From contig VMES01000025.1 of NCBI GenBank assembly GCA_007375655.1, positions 1 through 5,635 of the forward strand: a DNA stretch of 5,635 nucleotides. The letters are read 5' to 3'. Below, piece after piece: positions 1 to 3,910 of the stretch (positions are counted from its first letter, which is position 1; each line of letters begins with the position of its first letter). Source of the stretch: Parcubacteria group bacterium Greene0416_79 (GTDB lineage Bacteria; Patescibacteriota; Minisyncoccia; Phycocordibacterales; UBA10002). The translations under genes and the position numbers were made by a program. The notes under the pieces were generated by a model. It saw only the letters and a list, made by a program, of their open reading frames with translations. It did no database searches and was not told the DNA's origin.

Positions 1-1
1 G

Positions 2-154
2 GGGCTCTTCGGTGAGCCCATCCAGCTCTCAACCGCCTCGGAGAAGCTGCGGGGCGTGGCCGCCGACCTCGACGAGCAAGGCCGGCTCCTCGTCCGCCTT
101 GACGCCGGTCCCGTCCGCCCCTTCGAGATGGGAGAAGTGACACTCCTGCGGTAA
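2..154 (+). CDS. birA: Biotin-protein ligase (BirA-type), C-terminal fragment
   Basis: The frame is open from the left edge and ends at TAA 152-154, giving 50 residues. Biotin-protein ligase activates biotin with ATP and attaches it to a lysine of the biotin carrier protein. What is visible matches the small SH3-like C-terminal domain of that family: GEPIQLS near the start, RGVAADLDEQGRLLVR in the middle (the family's G-x-A-x-x-[IL]-D-x-x-G-x-L-x-V pattern) and GEVTLLR at the very end (the usual GE[VI]-x-[IL]-R terminus). The catalytic domain would lie to the left and is not seen. GC is about 73% in the first 120 bases, higher than in the genes that follow. Its place is odd: rpsD and the first half of rpoA are normally found here. 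The family call rests on the short C-terminal domain alone, so it is good but not certain. Confidence 0.75.
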   Translation, partial: GLFGEPIQLSTASEKLRGVAADLDEQGRLLVRLDAGPVRPFEMGEVTLLR

Positions 155-163
155 GCTCGACGG

Positions 164-177
164 CAGTAAGCAGTAAG
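164..177 (+). repeat. Two tandem copies of CAGTAAG
   Basis: A perfect 7-base tandem duplication in the 33-base gap between the birA-like stop and the rpoA fragment. A further GTAAG lies at 151-155. The TAA at 167-169 is in frame with the rpoA fragment and closes that frame 18 bases before its ATG, so the fragment cannot be extended leftward as an open frame. Confidence 0.8.
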
Positions 178-182
178 GGAGG
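176..182 (+). promoter_or_regulatory. Strong Shine-Dalgarno site for the rpoA fragment
   Basis: AGGGAGG lies five bases before the ATG at 188. It is one of only two clear Shine-Dalgarno sites in the window; the other precedes the minigene before rpsI. It matters because it supports translation starting here, in what would be the middle of a normal alpha subunit. Confidence 0.7.
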
Positions 183-187
183 ATCGA

Positions 188-748
188 ATGAAAAACGTGG
201 AACTGAAGGTGGAGCGGGGCATCGGGTATATGTCCAAGGAGGTGCTCCAGCGGGAGCGGGTGGAGATCGGTGCCATTACGCTTGATGCCATTTTTTCTCC
301 CATTCGGCGCGTGAATTACGAGGTGGAGAATATGCGCGTCGGGAACCGCACGGACTTCAACCGGCTTAGTTTTTTCATAGAGACCGACGGGTCGCTTACG
401 CCGAAGCAGGCCTTGGAACGGGCGATTGAGGTTATGATCTCGCAGCTCAAGGCGATTGTCGGGTTTGAAGAGCCGATCGGCGTGGAGCTCGGGGAGGCGC
501 CGGAGGAGGGAGCCGCGGAGGCGCCGGTCAAGAAACGGGAGATTGATACCGAGGTCTTGAAGACCCGCATTGAGACGCTTAACCTTTCGGCACGGACGGC
601 GAACGCGCTTGCAGGTGCAAATATCCGGACGCTCGGGGGGTTGGTGCGGAAGAAGGAGGAGGATATTTTGGATATTGAAGGACTCGGGAGCAAAGGGGTG
701 CAGGAGATAAAGAAAGTGCTCGGCGAGATGGGGATTACCTTGAAGTAA
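188..748 (+). CDS. rpoA: RNA polymerase alpha subunit, C-terminal 60% only (5'-truncated or split rpoA)
   Basis: Alpha dimerises to nucleate RNA polymerase assembly, and its C-terminal domain contacts promoter DNA and activators. The 186 residues align with E. coli alpha from about residue 139 to the end. Residues 8-14 (VERGIGY) match VQRGRGY of E. coli; residues 37-60 hold the conserved block SPIRRVNYEVENMRVGNRTD and the following FNRL; residues ~70-92 complete the dimerisation subdomain. A Pro/Glu/Ala-rich linker spans ~95-120. The helix-hairpin-helix C-terminal domain spans ~121-184, with R136 and N139 at the places of the DNA-contacting R265 and N268. The N-terminal ~138 residues, including the first half of the dimerisation subdomain and much of subdomain 2, are missing. 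An in-frame TAA at 167 and a Shine-Dalgarno site at 176-182 fix the start. It sits directly before rplQ, as rpoA normally does. Either the other half is encoded elsewhere, or this is a broken copy or a misassembled join. Confidence 0.9.
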   Translation: MKNVELKVERGIGYMSKEVLQRERVEIGAITLDAIFSPIRRVNYEVENMRVGNRTDFNRLSFFIETDGSLTPKQALERAIEVMISQLKAIVGFEEPIGVELGEAPEEGAAEAPVKKREIDTEVLKTRIETLNLSARTANALAGANIRTLGGLVRKKEEDILDIEGLGSKGVQEIKKVLGEMGITLK

Positions 749-827
749 CACGGAAGCGCCGCGGACGAGGAACACGGAACGGACACAGAGCTGTAACGGT
801 ATGGTTCCGCTTCGGTTCCGTGCCGTG

Positions 828-864
828 CCCCGTACCGAGTCCGCGGTGGGCTCCGGTACTGGGG
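828..864 (+). promoter_or_regulatory. Long imperfect hairpin in the rpoA-rplQ gap
   Basis: CCCCGTACCGAG (828-839) pairs with CTCCGGTACTGGGG (851-864), giving 12 base pairs with two single-base bulges and an 11-base loop. Other complementary pairs in the same 150-base gap could fold with or against it: CCGCGGAC 759-766 with GTCCGCGG 839-846, and CACGGAAC 773-780 with GTTCCGTG 815-822. No T run follows, so it is not an intrinsic terminator. No promoter was recognised in the gap. It may be a processing site or a translational control element for L17; that is inference from structure and position only. Confidence 0.4.
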
Positions 865-898
865 TTGGCGGCGTTCCGCGTCAGTTCAGTGTCTTATC

Positions 899-1249
899 AT
901 GCGGCATCACAACAGAATCAAAAAGTTCGGACGGGTGCGAAAGGTGCGCCGTGCGCTTATGCGCGGCCTGGCGTTCGCGCTCTTACGCGATAAGAAGATT
1001 TTGACGACTGAAGCAAAGGCAAAAGCGCTCCGGCCGTTTGCCGAGCGCCTCATTACGCTCTCGCGGAGAGGGACCCTTGCCGCGCACCGGACGGTTATCG
1101 CGCGGCTCGGCACCCGCGCGTCACTTCCGAAGATCTGCGCGGAGTTGGTGAAACGGTACGGGGCGCGAGACGGAGGATACACTCGGGTGGTAAAGGCGGG
1201 GATGCGAAGAAGCGACGGGGCGAGGATGGCGATCATTGAGTTAGTCTGA
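899..1249 (+). CDS. rplQ: 50S ribosomal protein L17
   Basis: L17 is a primary component of the large ribosomal subunit near the exit-tunnel side. The 116-residue product begins MRHHNRIKKFGR and carries the family signature ILTTEAKAKALRPFAERLIT at 34-53. It ends with GGYTRVVKAGMRRSDGARMA at 92-111 followed by IIELV, matching the conserved GGYTRI...R..D.A.MA.IELV tail. Length is normal (family about 110-130). The start at 899 is chosen because MRH is the invariant L17 N-terminus. There is no Shine-Dalgarno site before it: the preceding bases are TCAGTGTCTTATC. It follows rpoA as in most bacteria, but after an unusually long structured gap of 150 bases. Stop codon is TGA. Confidence 0.97.
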   Translation: MRHHNRIKKFGRVRKVRRALMRGLAFALLRDKKILTTEAKAKALRPFAERLITLSRRGTLAAHRTVIARLGTRASLPKICAELVKRYGARDGGYTRVVKAGMRRSDGARMAIIELV

Positions 1250-1300
1250 AGAAGCGACTAGCGTTTAGCGTCTAGTAGAGAACTCAGAAAAAATAGTTTC

Positions 1301-1321
1301 TACTAACTACTAACTACTAAC
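1301..1321 (+). repeat. Three perfect tandem copies of TACTAAC before rplM
   Basis: TACTAAC repeats at 1301-1307, 1308-1314 and 1315-1321, ending five bases before the rplM ATG. Because the period is seven, the three TAA triplets (1304, 1311, 1318) fall in all three reading frames. TAGTAGAGA (1273-1281) can pair with TTTCTACTA (1297-1305), one pair being G-T, to give a hairpin overlapping the first copy. The leader has no Shine-Dalgarno site. Whether the repeat has a role or is simply slippage product cannot be told from one copy. Confidence 0.85.
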
Positions 1322-1326
1322 TGCTT

Positions 1327-1674
1327 ATGCAAACATACACCATTGACGCACAAGGGAAGAAACTCGGGCGGGTCGCGAGCGAAGCGGCGCGGCTGTTGCG
1401 CGGAAAAGGAAGCGTGAACTTTACCCCAAACGAGCTTCCGTCGGCAGCGGTCTTGATTCTGAATGCATCGGGACTTTCCTTTTCCGAGAAGAAGATCGCG
1501 CAGACGCAGTTGACACGCTATTCCGGTTACCCGGGCGGCTTGAAGCGCCGTTCGGTGCGCGATACCATTACGCGTCGCGGCGTACCGGAACTTTTGCGGC
1601 AGACCATTCTTGGCATGCTTCCGCGTAACCGTCTCCGTTCGCGCATCATTAAGCATCTTACGGTGCGCGAGTAA
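1327..1674 (+). CDS. rplM: 50S ribosomal protein L13
   Basis: L13 is an early-assembling protein of the large ribosomal subunit. The 115-residue product has GKKLGRVASEAARLLRGKG at 10-28 (family GK.LGRLA...A..L.GK), a strand VLILNASG at 42-49, RYSGYPGGLK at 64-73 (the conserved H/Y-SGYPGG motif) and GMLPRNRLRSRI at 96-107 (family GMLP.N.LGR). It ends soon after, at TVRE, so it lacks the longer C-terminal tail that makes E. coli L13 142 residues; short forms are expected in reduced genomes. The start at 1327 matches the usual M-x-T-[YF] N-terminus. No Shine-Dalgarno site precedes it. It pairs with rpsI downstream, the usual L13-S9 gene pair. Confidence 0.96.
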   Translation: MQTYTIDAQGKKLGRVASEAARLLRGKGSVNFTPNELPSAAVLILNASGLSFSEKKIAQTQLTRYSGYPGGLKRRSVRDTITRRGVPELLRQTILGMLPRNRLRSRIIKHLTVRE

Positions 1675-1721
1675 TTTCAATACTATACTTACGAAGTGTG
1701 TTTCAATCTGTTTCTTGGTGA

Positions 1722-1744
1722 TAGGAGGTATAGAAATGCGTTGA
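1722..1744 (+). promoter_or_regulatory. Shine-Dalgarno site plus two-codon minigene (Met-Arg-stop) before rpsI
   Basis: TAGGAGGT (1722-1729) is an excellent Shine-Dalgarno site with seven bases between AGGAGG and ATG at 1736. That ATG opens a frame of only two codons, ATG CGT, then TGA at 1742-1744. The real rpsI ATG follows 16 bases after this stop in a different frame, about 32 bases from the Shine-Dalgarno site and too far for direct use. Ribosomes loaded here could reinitiate at rpsI, or stall or drop off. A single-base indel in the A run at 1755-1761 does not merge the two frames, because the TGA comes first. Sequence is seen; the role is inferred. Confidence 0.5.
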
Positions 1745-1760
1745 GCCCGCGCGCAAAAAA

Positions 1761-2168
1761 ATGGAGAAAGATGAAAAAAAAGTATATATAGAGGCTGTGG
1801 GAAGGCGAAAGACTGCGGTGGCGCGCGTGCGTTTGTACCCTGAGGCAAAAGCGTCCTTTCTGGCAAACGGGAAGAATCTTGAGGAGTATTTTAAGACGCA
1901 GGAACAGCGGCGTGTCGCGCTTGAGGCGCTCGCGAAGAGCAAGTTGGTGGCGCGATTTAAGGTGACGGCTCTCATTCGCGGAGGAGGGCTTGCTTCGCAG
2001 GCCGAGGCGCTTCGCCACGGGGTTGCCCGCGCGCTCGTGCTCCATACCCCTGACCTTAGGAAGAAACTCAAGAAGGCCGGTTTTCTTAAGCGGGACGCGC
2101 GCGCAAAGGAGCGCCGCAAGTTCGGCCTCAAGAAGGCGAGGAAGTCGCCGCAGTGGAGCAAACGCTAG
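1761..2168 (+). CDS. rpsI: 30S ribosomal protein S9
   Basis: S9 sits in the small-subunit head and its C-terminal tail reaches the P-site tRNA. The 135-residue product has YIEAVGRRKTAVARVRLYP at 9-27 (family GRRK.A.ARV), IRGGGLASQAEALRHGVARA at 72-91 (family GGG.SGQA.A.RHGIARAL), and the terminal block FGLKKARKSPQWSKR at 121-135, including the universal C-terminal SKR. Full length for the family. The start at 1761 is the only ATG near the conserved N-terminus; extending the frame left reaches TAG at 1731 with no ATG, GTG or TTG between. No Shine-Dalgarno site lies at normal distance; the nearest serves a two-codon minigene upstream. Last gene of the ribosomal cluster, followed by a terminator-like hairpin. 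Confidence 0.97.
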   Translation: MEKDEKKVYIEAVGRRKTAVARVRLYPEAKASFLANGKNLEEYFKTQEQRRVALEALAKSKLVARFKVTALIRGGGLASQAEALRHGVARALVLHTPDLRKKLKKAGFLKRDARAKERRKFGLKKARKSPQWSKR

Positions 2169-2217
2169 TGTGCGTAGCTGGTTTTTCCCATGCCACATTA
2201 GACTACACCTCTTTCCC

Positions 2218-2240
2218 GTCAACATCCGATGTTGACTTTT
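2218..2240 (+). terminator. Intrinsic terminator-like hairpin after rpsI
   Basis: GTCAACAT (2218-2225), loop CCG, then ATGTTGAC (2229-2236): a perfect 8-base-pair stem followed by TTTT. It lies 50 bases after the rpsI stop and before grpE, where the ribosomal operon should end. The T run is short and the stem only half GC, so termination may be partial. The rest of the 142-base rpsI-grpE gap shows no convincing promoter and no CIRCE operator. Confidence 0.6.
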
Positions 2241-2310
2241 GGTATTCGTTTGCGCGGCAAGAAAAAATCATGTACGCTTAAGTTCATGAGTGGCCATTTT
2301 TTATATTTTT

Positions 2311-2901
2311 ATGTCTGACGAGCAAGAAAAATCTAATGATGCCGAAGGGGACGCGGCGGATGATCTTTCGTTTGAGCCCGATGCGGATGCAGAACATCTC
2401 AGGGACCCGCTGGAGCAGATAAAGAAGCTAAAGGAGCGGCTGGTCCTTTGCCAAAAGGAGCGGCAGGAGTATCTTGACGGCTGGCAGCGGGTGAAGGCGG
2501 ATTTCGTCAACGCCAAGCGGCGGGAGGAGGAGGAGCGGAACGAGTTCCTCAAGTTCTCGCGGCAAGAGCTTATCAAAGAATTGCTTCCGGCCCTCAACTC
2601 CTTCCATACGGCCTTCGGGAACAAGGAGACGTGGGAGAAGGTTGACCTCAACTGGCGCATGGGGGTACAGCATATCTACTCGCAATTGCGCGGGGTGCTG
2701 GAGAGACACGGCATTGCCTTGATTGAGCCGAAGATCGGCGAGCCGTTTGACCCAGGCAGGCACGCGAGCATCGGCGCGATTGCGGTTGCCGAGAAGGAGA
2801 AAGACCACACCATCGCGGAGGTGGTGCAGAAGGGCTACGCTCTTCATGGTAAGATACTGGAACCGGCGCAGGTGAAAGTGGGGGAGTATAGAAATCCTTA
2901 A
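2311..2901 (+). CDS. grpE: GrpE, nucleotide exchange factor for DnaK
   Basis: GrpE dimers release ADP from DnaK, resetting the chaperone cycle in the cytoplasm. The 196-residue product has an acidic disordered N-terminus (1-30) and a long charged coiled coil (~32-90) that forms the paired helix; WQRVKADFVNAKRREEEE at 58-75 matches the family's R..ADF.N...R. A helical segment follows to ~135. The C-terminal beta domain carries GEPFDPGRH at 143-151 (family G..FDP..H) and GYALHGKILEPAQVKV at 175-190 (family GY.L.GR.LRPA.V.V). The ATG at 2311 is preferred to the in-frame GTG at 2290 because the extra seven residues (VAIFYIF) would put a hydrophobic stretch on an acidic tail; neither has a Shine-Dalgarno site. 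dnaK lies 1 kb downstream, beyond a toxin-antitoxin insertion. Confidence 0.96.
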   Translation: MSDEQEKSNDAEGDAADDLSFEPDADAEHLRDPLEQIKKLKERLVLCQKERQEYLDGWQRVKADFVNAKRREEEERNEFLKFSRQELIKELLPALNSFHTAFGNKETWEKVDLNWRMGVQHIYSQLRGVLERHGIALIEPKIGEPFDPGRHASIGAIAVAEKEKDHTIAEVVQKGYALHGKILEPAQVKVGEYRNP

Positions 2902-2927
2902 TCCTTCATCTTTCATCCTTAATCCTT
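2894..2927 (+). repeat. 13-base direct repeat ATCCTTAATCCTT at the grpE stop
   Basis: Perfect copies at 2894-2906 and 2915-2927, with related CTTCATC/TTTCATC between them. The first copy contains the grpE TAA. The stretch is pyrimidine- and A-rich and has no hairpin, so no terminator is seen after grpE. It marks the left edge of the AT-rich segment carrying the toxin-antitoxin genes. Confidence 0.8.
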
Positions 2928-2951
2928 ACAAATCACTGAATAACGATAGAG

Positions 2952-3023
2952 ATGAAAACTATCATACACAAAAATCAATCGGAGATATTTGAACGAATTG
3001 TTCTTGGTTTTGTTATGTGCTAA
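2952..3023 (+). pseudogene. 5' fragment of a second copy of the 89-residue protein encoded at 3581
   Basis: ATG at 2952 opens a 23-codon frame ending TAA 3021-3023. Its residues 9-17 are QSEIFERIV, identical to residues 9-17 of the protein encoded at 3581-3850, and at the same distance from the start codon. After residue 17 similarity stops. Across the nine shared codons five bases differ and all five are third-position synonymous changes (TCG/TCC, ATA/ATC, GAA/GAG, ATT/ATC, GTT/GTG). This means the two copies diverged while both coded for protein, and this one was cut later. The fragment is AT-rich (about 30% GC at 2941-3000), like the toxin-antitoxin genes after it. The antitoxin promoter overlaps its last codons. 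It could instead be a short leader peptide; no Shine-Dalgarno site is evident. Confidence 0.6.
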
Positions 3024-3026
3024 AAT
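2998..3026 (+). promoter_or_regulatory. Sigma70-type promoter for the toxin-antitoxin operon
   Basis: TTGTTC (-35, 2998-3003), a 17-base spacer, and TAAAAT (-10, 3021-3026) with an extended TG at 3018-3019. This is the best promoter match in the window. The predicted transcription start is near 3033, which is the antitoxin ATG itself, so the mRNA would be leaderless. GAAC (2991-2994) and GTTC (3000-3003) form a small palindrome over the -35 box, and GATAG/CTATC (2945-2949/2959-2963) another upstream; either could be an operator for autoregulation, as is usual for VapBC systems. The operator idea is inference. Confidence 0.65.
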
Positions 3027-3032
3027 ACTCCC

Positions 3033-3191
3033 ATGCTTGCCAAAGACAGAAAATATATAGCGTTCCCTCCGAAGAAGAAAGGTAGAAAAGGACTTTCTTT
3101 CTTTGAGAGAGCGATACGGCACGCAGTGAACGGAGGCAAGGAAAATCGAAACTTATCTAAAGAAATAGATAAGATTCTGTATGGAGCATAA
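3033..3191 (+). CDS. Small basic protein, probable antitoxin partner of VapC
   Basis: A 52-residue frame from ATG 3033 to TAA 3189-3191, overlapping the vapC start by 11 bases. The antitoxin-then-toxin order, the size, the overlap and a promoter directly upstream are the typical arrangement of a VapBC pair. The sequence has a basic N-terminal part (FPPKKKGRKG at 11-20), a predicted helix LSFFERAIRHAV at 21-32, and a second helix LSKEIDKILY at 41-50 that could be the toxin-binding tail. Counted charge is about +9 (14 Lys/Arg against 5 Asp/Glu), more basic than most antitoxins. I do not recognise an AbrB, ribbon-helix-helix or Phd domain. The start coincides with the predicted transcription start, so translation is probably leaderless. 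Assignment as antitoxin rests on position, not on a recognised fold. Confidence 0.7.
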   Translation: MLAKDRKYIAFPPKKKGRKGLSFFERAIRHAVNGGKENRNLSKEIDKILYGA

Positions 3192-3576
3192 AACCATCAT
3201 CGTTGACAGTAGTTTTCTTGTCGCCTTTTATATTACTAACGATAGCCAGCATGTCGTTGCGGTCAATACCGTACGGAAACTTGCGGGGATAGAAAAGACA
3301 CTGGTTATACATCCGTATGTGATTCAAGAGGTGGCAACGATCTTGACTTACAGAGTTGGAGTGGCCCTCGCTATCAGTTTTCTTGATGATATTACGGTTT
3401 CAGAGCGTGTGATTATTCCTACCGTTAATACCGAGCAAGAGATTGAGTTCTTCAGGCGAATTGGAAGGAAAATGTCGTTTGTTGATACGGCACTCGTCAA
3501 TGTAGCACGACAGATGCGTGCCGCCGTTCTTACTTTTGACAAACAGATTCTTTCCCTCTTGCGCAGTGTGGCGTGA
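3181..3576 (+). CDS. vapC: PIN-domain toxin ribonuclease, VapC family
   Basis: VapC toxins are Mg-dependent ribonucleases that cut tRNA or rRNA when their antitoxin is lost. The 131 residues form a single PIN domain of normal length with the four acidic residues in place: D9 (IIVDSSFLVAFY), E50 (VIQEVATIL), D102 (MSFVDTALV) and D120 (VLTFDKQI). All four are intact, so the enzyme should be active. The ATG at 3181 lies inside the last codons of the antitoxin gene and has no Shine-Dalgarno site, so translation is likely coupled to it. GC is about 44% over the gene, against near 60% in grpE/dnaK-type neighbours, suggesting acquisition from elsewhere. The RNA target cannot be told from the sequence. 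Stop is TGA, four bases before the next gene. Confidence 0.9.
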   Translation: MEHKTIIVDSSFLVAFYITNDSQHVVAVNTVRKLAGIEKTLVIHPYVIQEVATILTYRVGVALAISFLDDITVSERVIIPTVNTEQEIEFFRRIGRKMSFVDTALVNVARQMRAAVLTFDKQILSLLRSVA

Positions 3577-3580
3577 ATAT

Positions 3581-3850
3581 ATGCAGCACGTAACTTTTGA
3601 AACGCAATCCGAGATCTTTGAGCGAATCGTGCGCAATAGGAACGGGCGCGTGTTCCGCGTGCGGTTTGTCGCGGTGGAACGTGGCGGCATCTTGCGGGGG
3701 AGGATTGTTTCCTGCGAGGAAATTGTTTCCCTTTCTGGTGTTAAGGATAAAGCCTGCCGGCCGATTGGCAGGCGGGGATTAAAGATTACTGATAACGCAA
3801 ACGCCTTCTTCCGGCGCTACATGTTTTTCCAGCAGGAATTGTTCGGGTAG
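3581..3850 (+). CDS. Conserved-looking 89-residue protein of unknown function
   Basis: I do not recognise this family. The start at 3581 is chosen because it follows the vapC stop by four bases and because a related fragment at 2952 starts at the same place relative to the shared motif QSEIFERIV (9-17). The open frame reaches back to 3518, but that part lies inside vapC. Visible features are a short helix QSEIFERIVRN at 9-19, then alternating strand-like segments RVFRVRFVAVERGG (23-36) and ILRGRIVSCEEIVSL (37-51), suggesting a small beta-barrel. A basic loop RPIGRRG (60-66) follows, then an aromatic C-terminus FFRRYMFFQQELFG (76-89). The strand pattern is loosely like small SH3-barrel proteins, but this is only a resemblance. 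GC is about 55%, like the host genes and unlike vapBC. It sits just before dnaK and may be cotranscribed with it. A 7-base-pair palindrome lies within it. Confidence 0.75.
   Translation: MQHVTFETQSEIFERIVRNRNGRVFRVRFVAVERGGILRGRIVSCEEIVSLSGVKDKACRPIGRRGLKITDNANAFFRRYMFFQQELFG
3752..3773. repeat. GCCTGCC/GGCAGGC palindrome inside the 89-residue gene
   Basis: GCCTGCC (3752-3758) and GGCAGGC (3767-3773) form a perfect 7-base-pair stem with an 8-base loop. It encodes the basic loop ACRPIGRR in the gene starting at 3581, without breaking the frame. A GC-rich stem in a coding stretch whose flanks are AT-rich (3741-3750 and 3780-3790) looks like a small inserted repeat of the REP type, but only one copy is present here. 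Confidence 0.5.
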
Positions 3851-3882
3851 GCGCAGGCAAAATGTGATAACATCTTACTTAC

Positions 3883-3906
3883 ATCTTAAATCATTAATCT
3901 TAAATC
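3883..3906 (+). repeat. Direct repeat ATCTTAAATC in the dnaK leader
   Basis: Perfect 10-base copies at 3883-3892 and 3897-3906, with a partial third ATCTTA at 3872. They fill the AT-rich 60-base gap before dnaK, which has no Shine-Dalgarno site and no CIRCE operator. The leader should be unstructured, which would help initiation without a Shine-Dalgarno site. TGTGATAAC at 3863-3871 could be an extended -10, but no -35 lies at proper spacing. Confidence 0.7.
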
Positions 3907-3910
3907 TATT

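Noticed and set aside
29..775. 248-codon open frame on the minus strand across the birA tail and rpoA
   Set aside because: Both underlying + strand products match known families over their length; the minus frame is a by-product of high GC and shows no family motif.
801..1004. 67-codon + strand frame overlapping the rpoA-rplQ gap and rplQ start
   Set aside because: It overlaps the conserved L17 N-terminus in another frame, has no Shine-Dalgarno site and low-complexity composition.
1510..1515. Perfect -35 hexamer TTGACA inside rplM
   Set aside because: Nothing like a -10 box lies 16-18 bases downstream, and it falls in conserved coding sequence.
2232..2278. Possible grpE promoters using TTGACT 2232 or TTGCGC 2250
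   Set aside because: TTGACT has no -10 box at 16-18 bases and is part of the terminator stem; TTGCGC with TACGCT at 2273 is too far from consensus.
2290..2310. GTG 2290 as the grpE start
   Set aside because: It adds seven mostly hydrophobic residues to an acidic GrpE tail and has no better ribosome binding site than ATG 2311.
3518..3580. Longer start for the 89-residue protein at 3518
   Set aside because: The extra 21 codons lie inside vapC in another frame; the related fragment at 2952 supports the start at 3581.
3839..3871. Possible dnaK promoter: TTGTTC 3839-3844 with TGTGATAAC 3863-3871
   Set aside because: The spacer would be about 21 bases, too long for a sigma70 promoter; kept only as a weak possibility.
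2169..3910. CIRCE (HrcA) operator before grpE or dnaK
   Set aside because: Looked for TTAGCACTC-N9-GAGTGCTAA in both leaders; nothing close is present.
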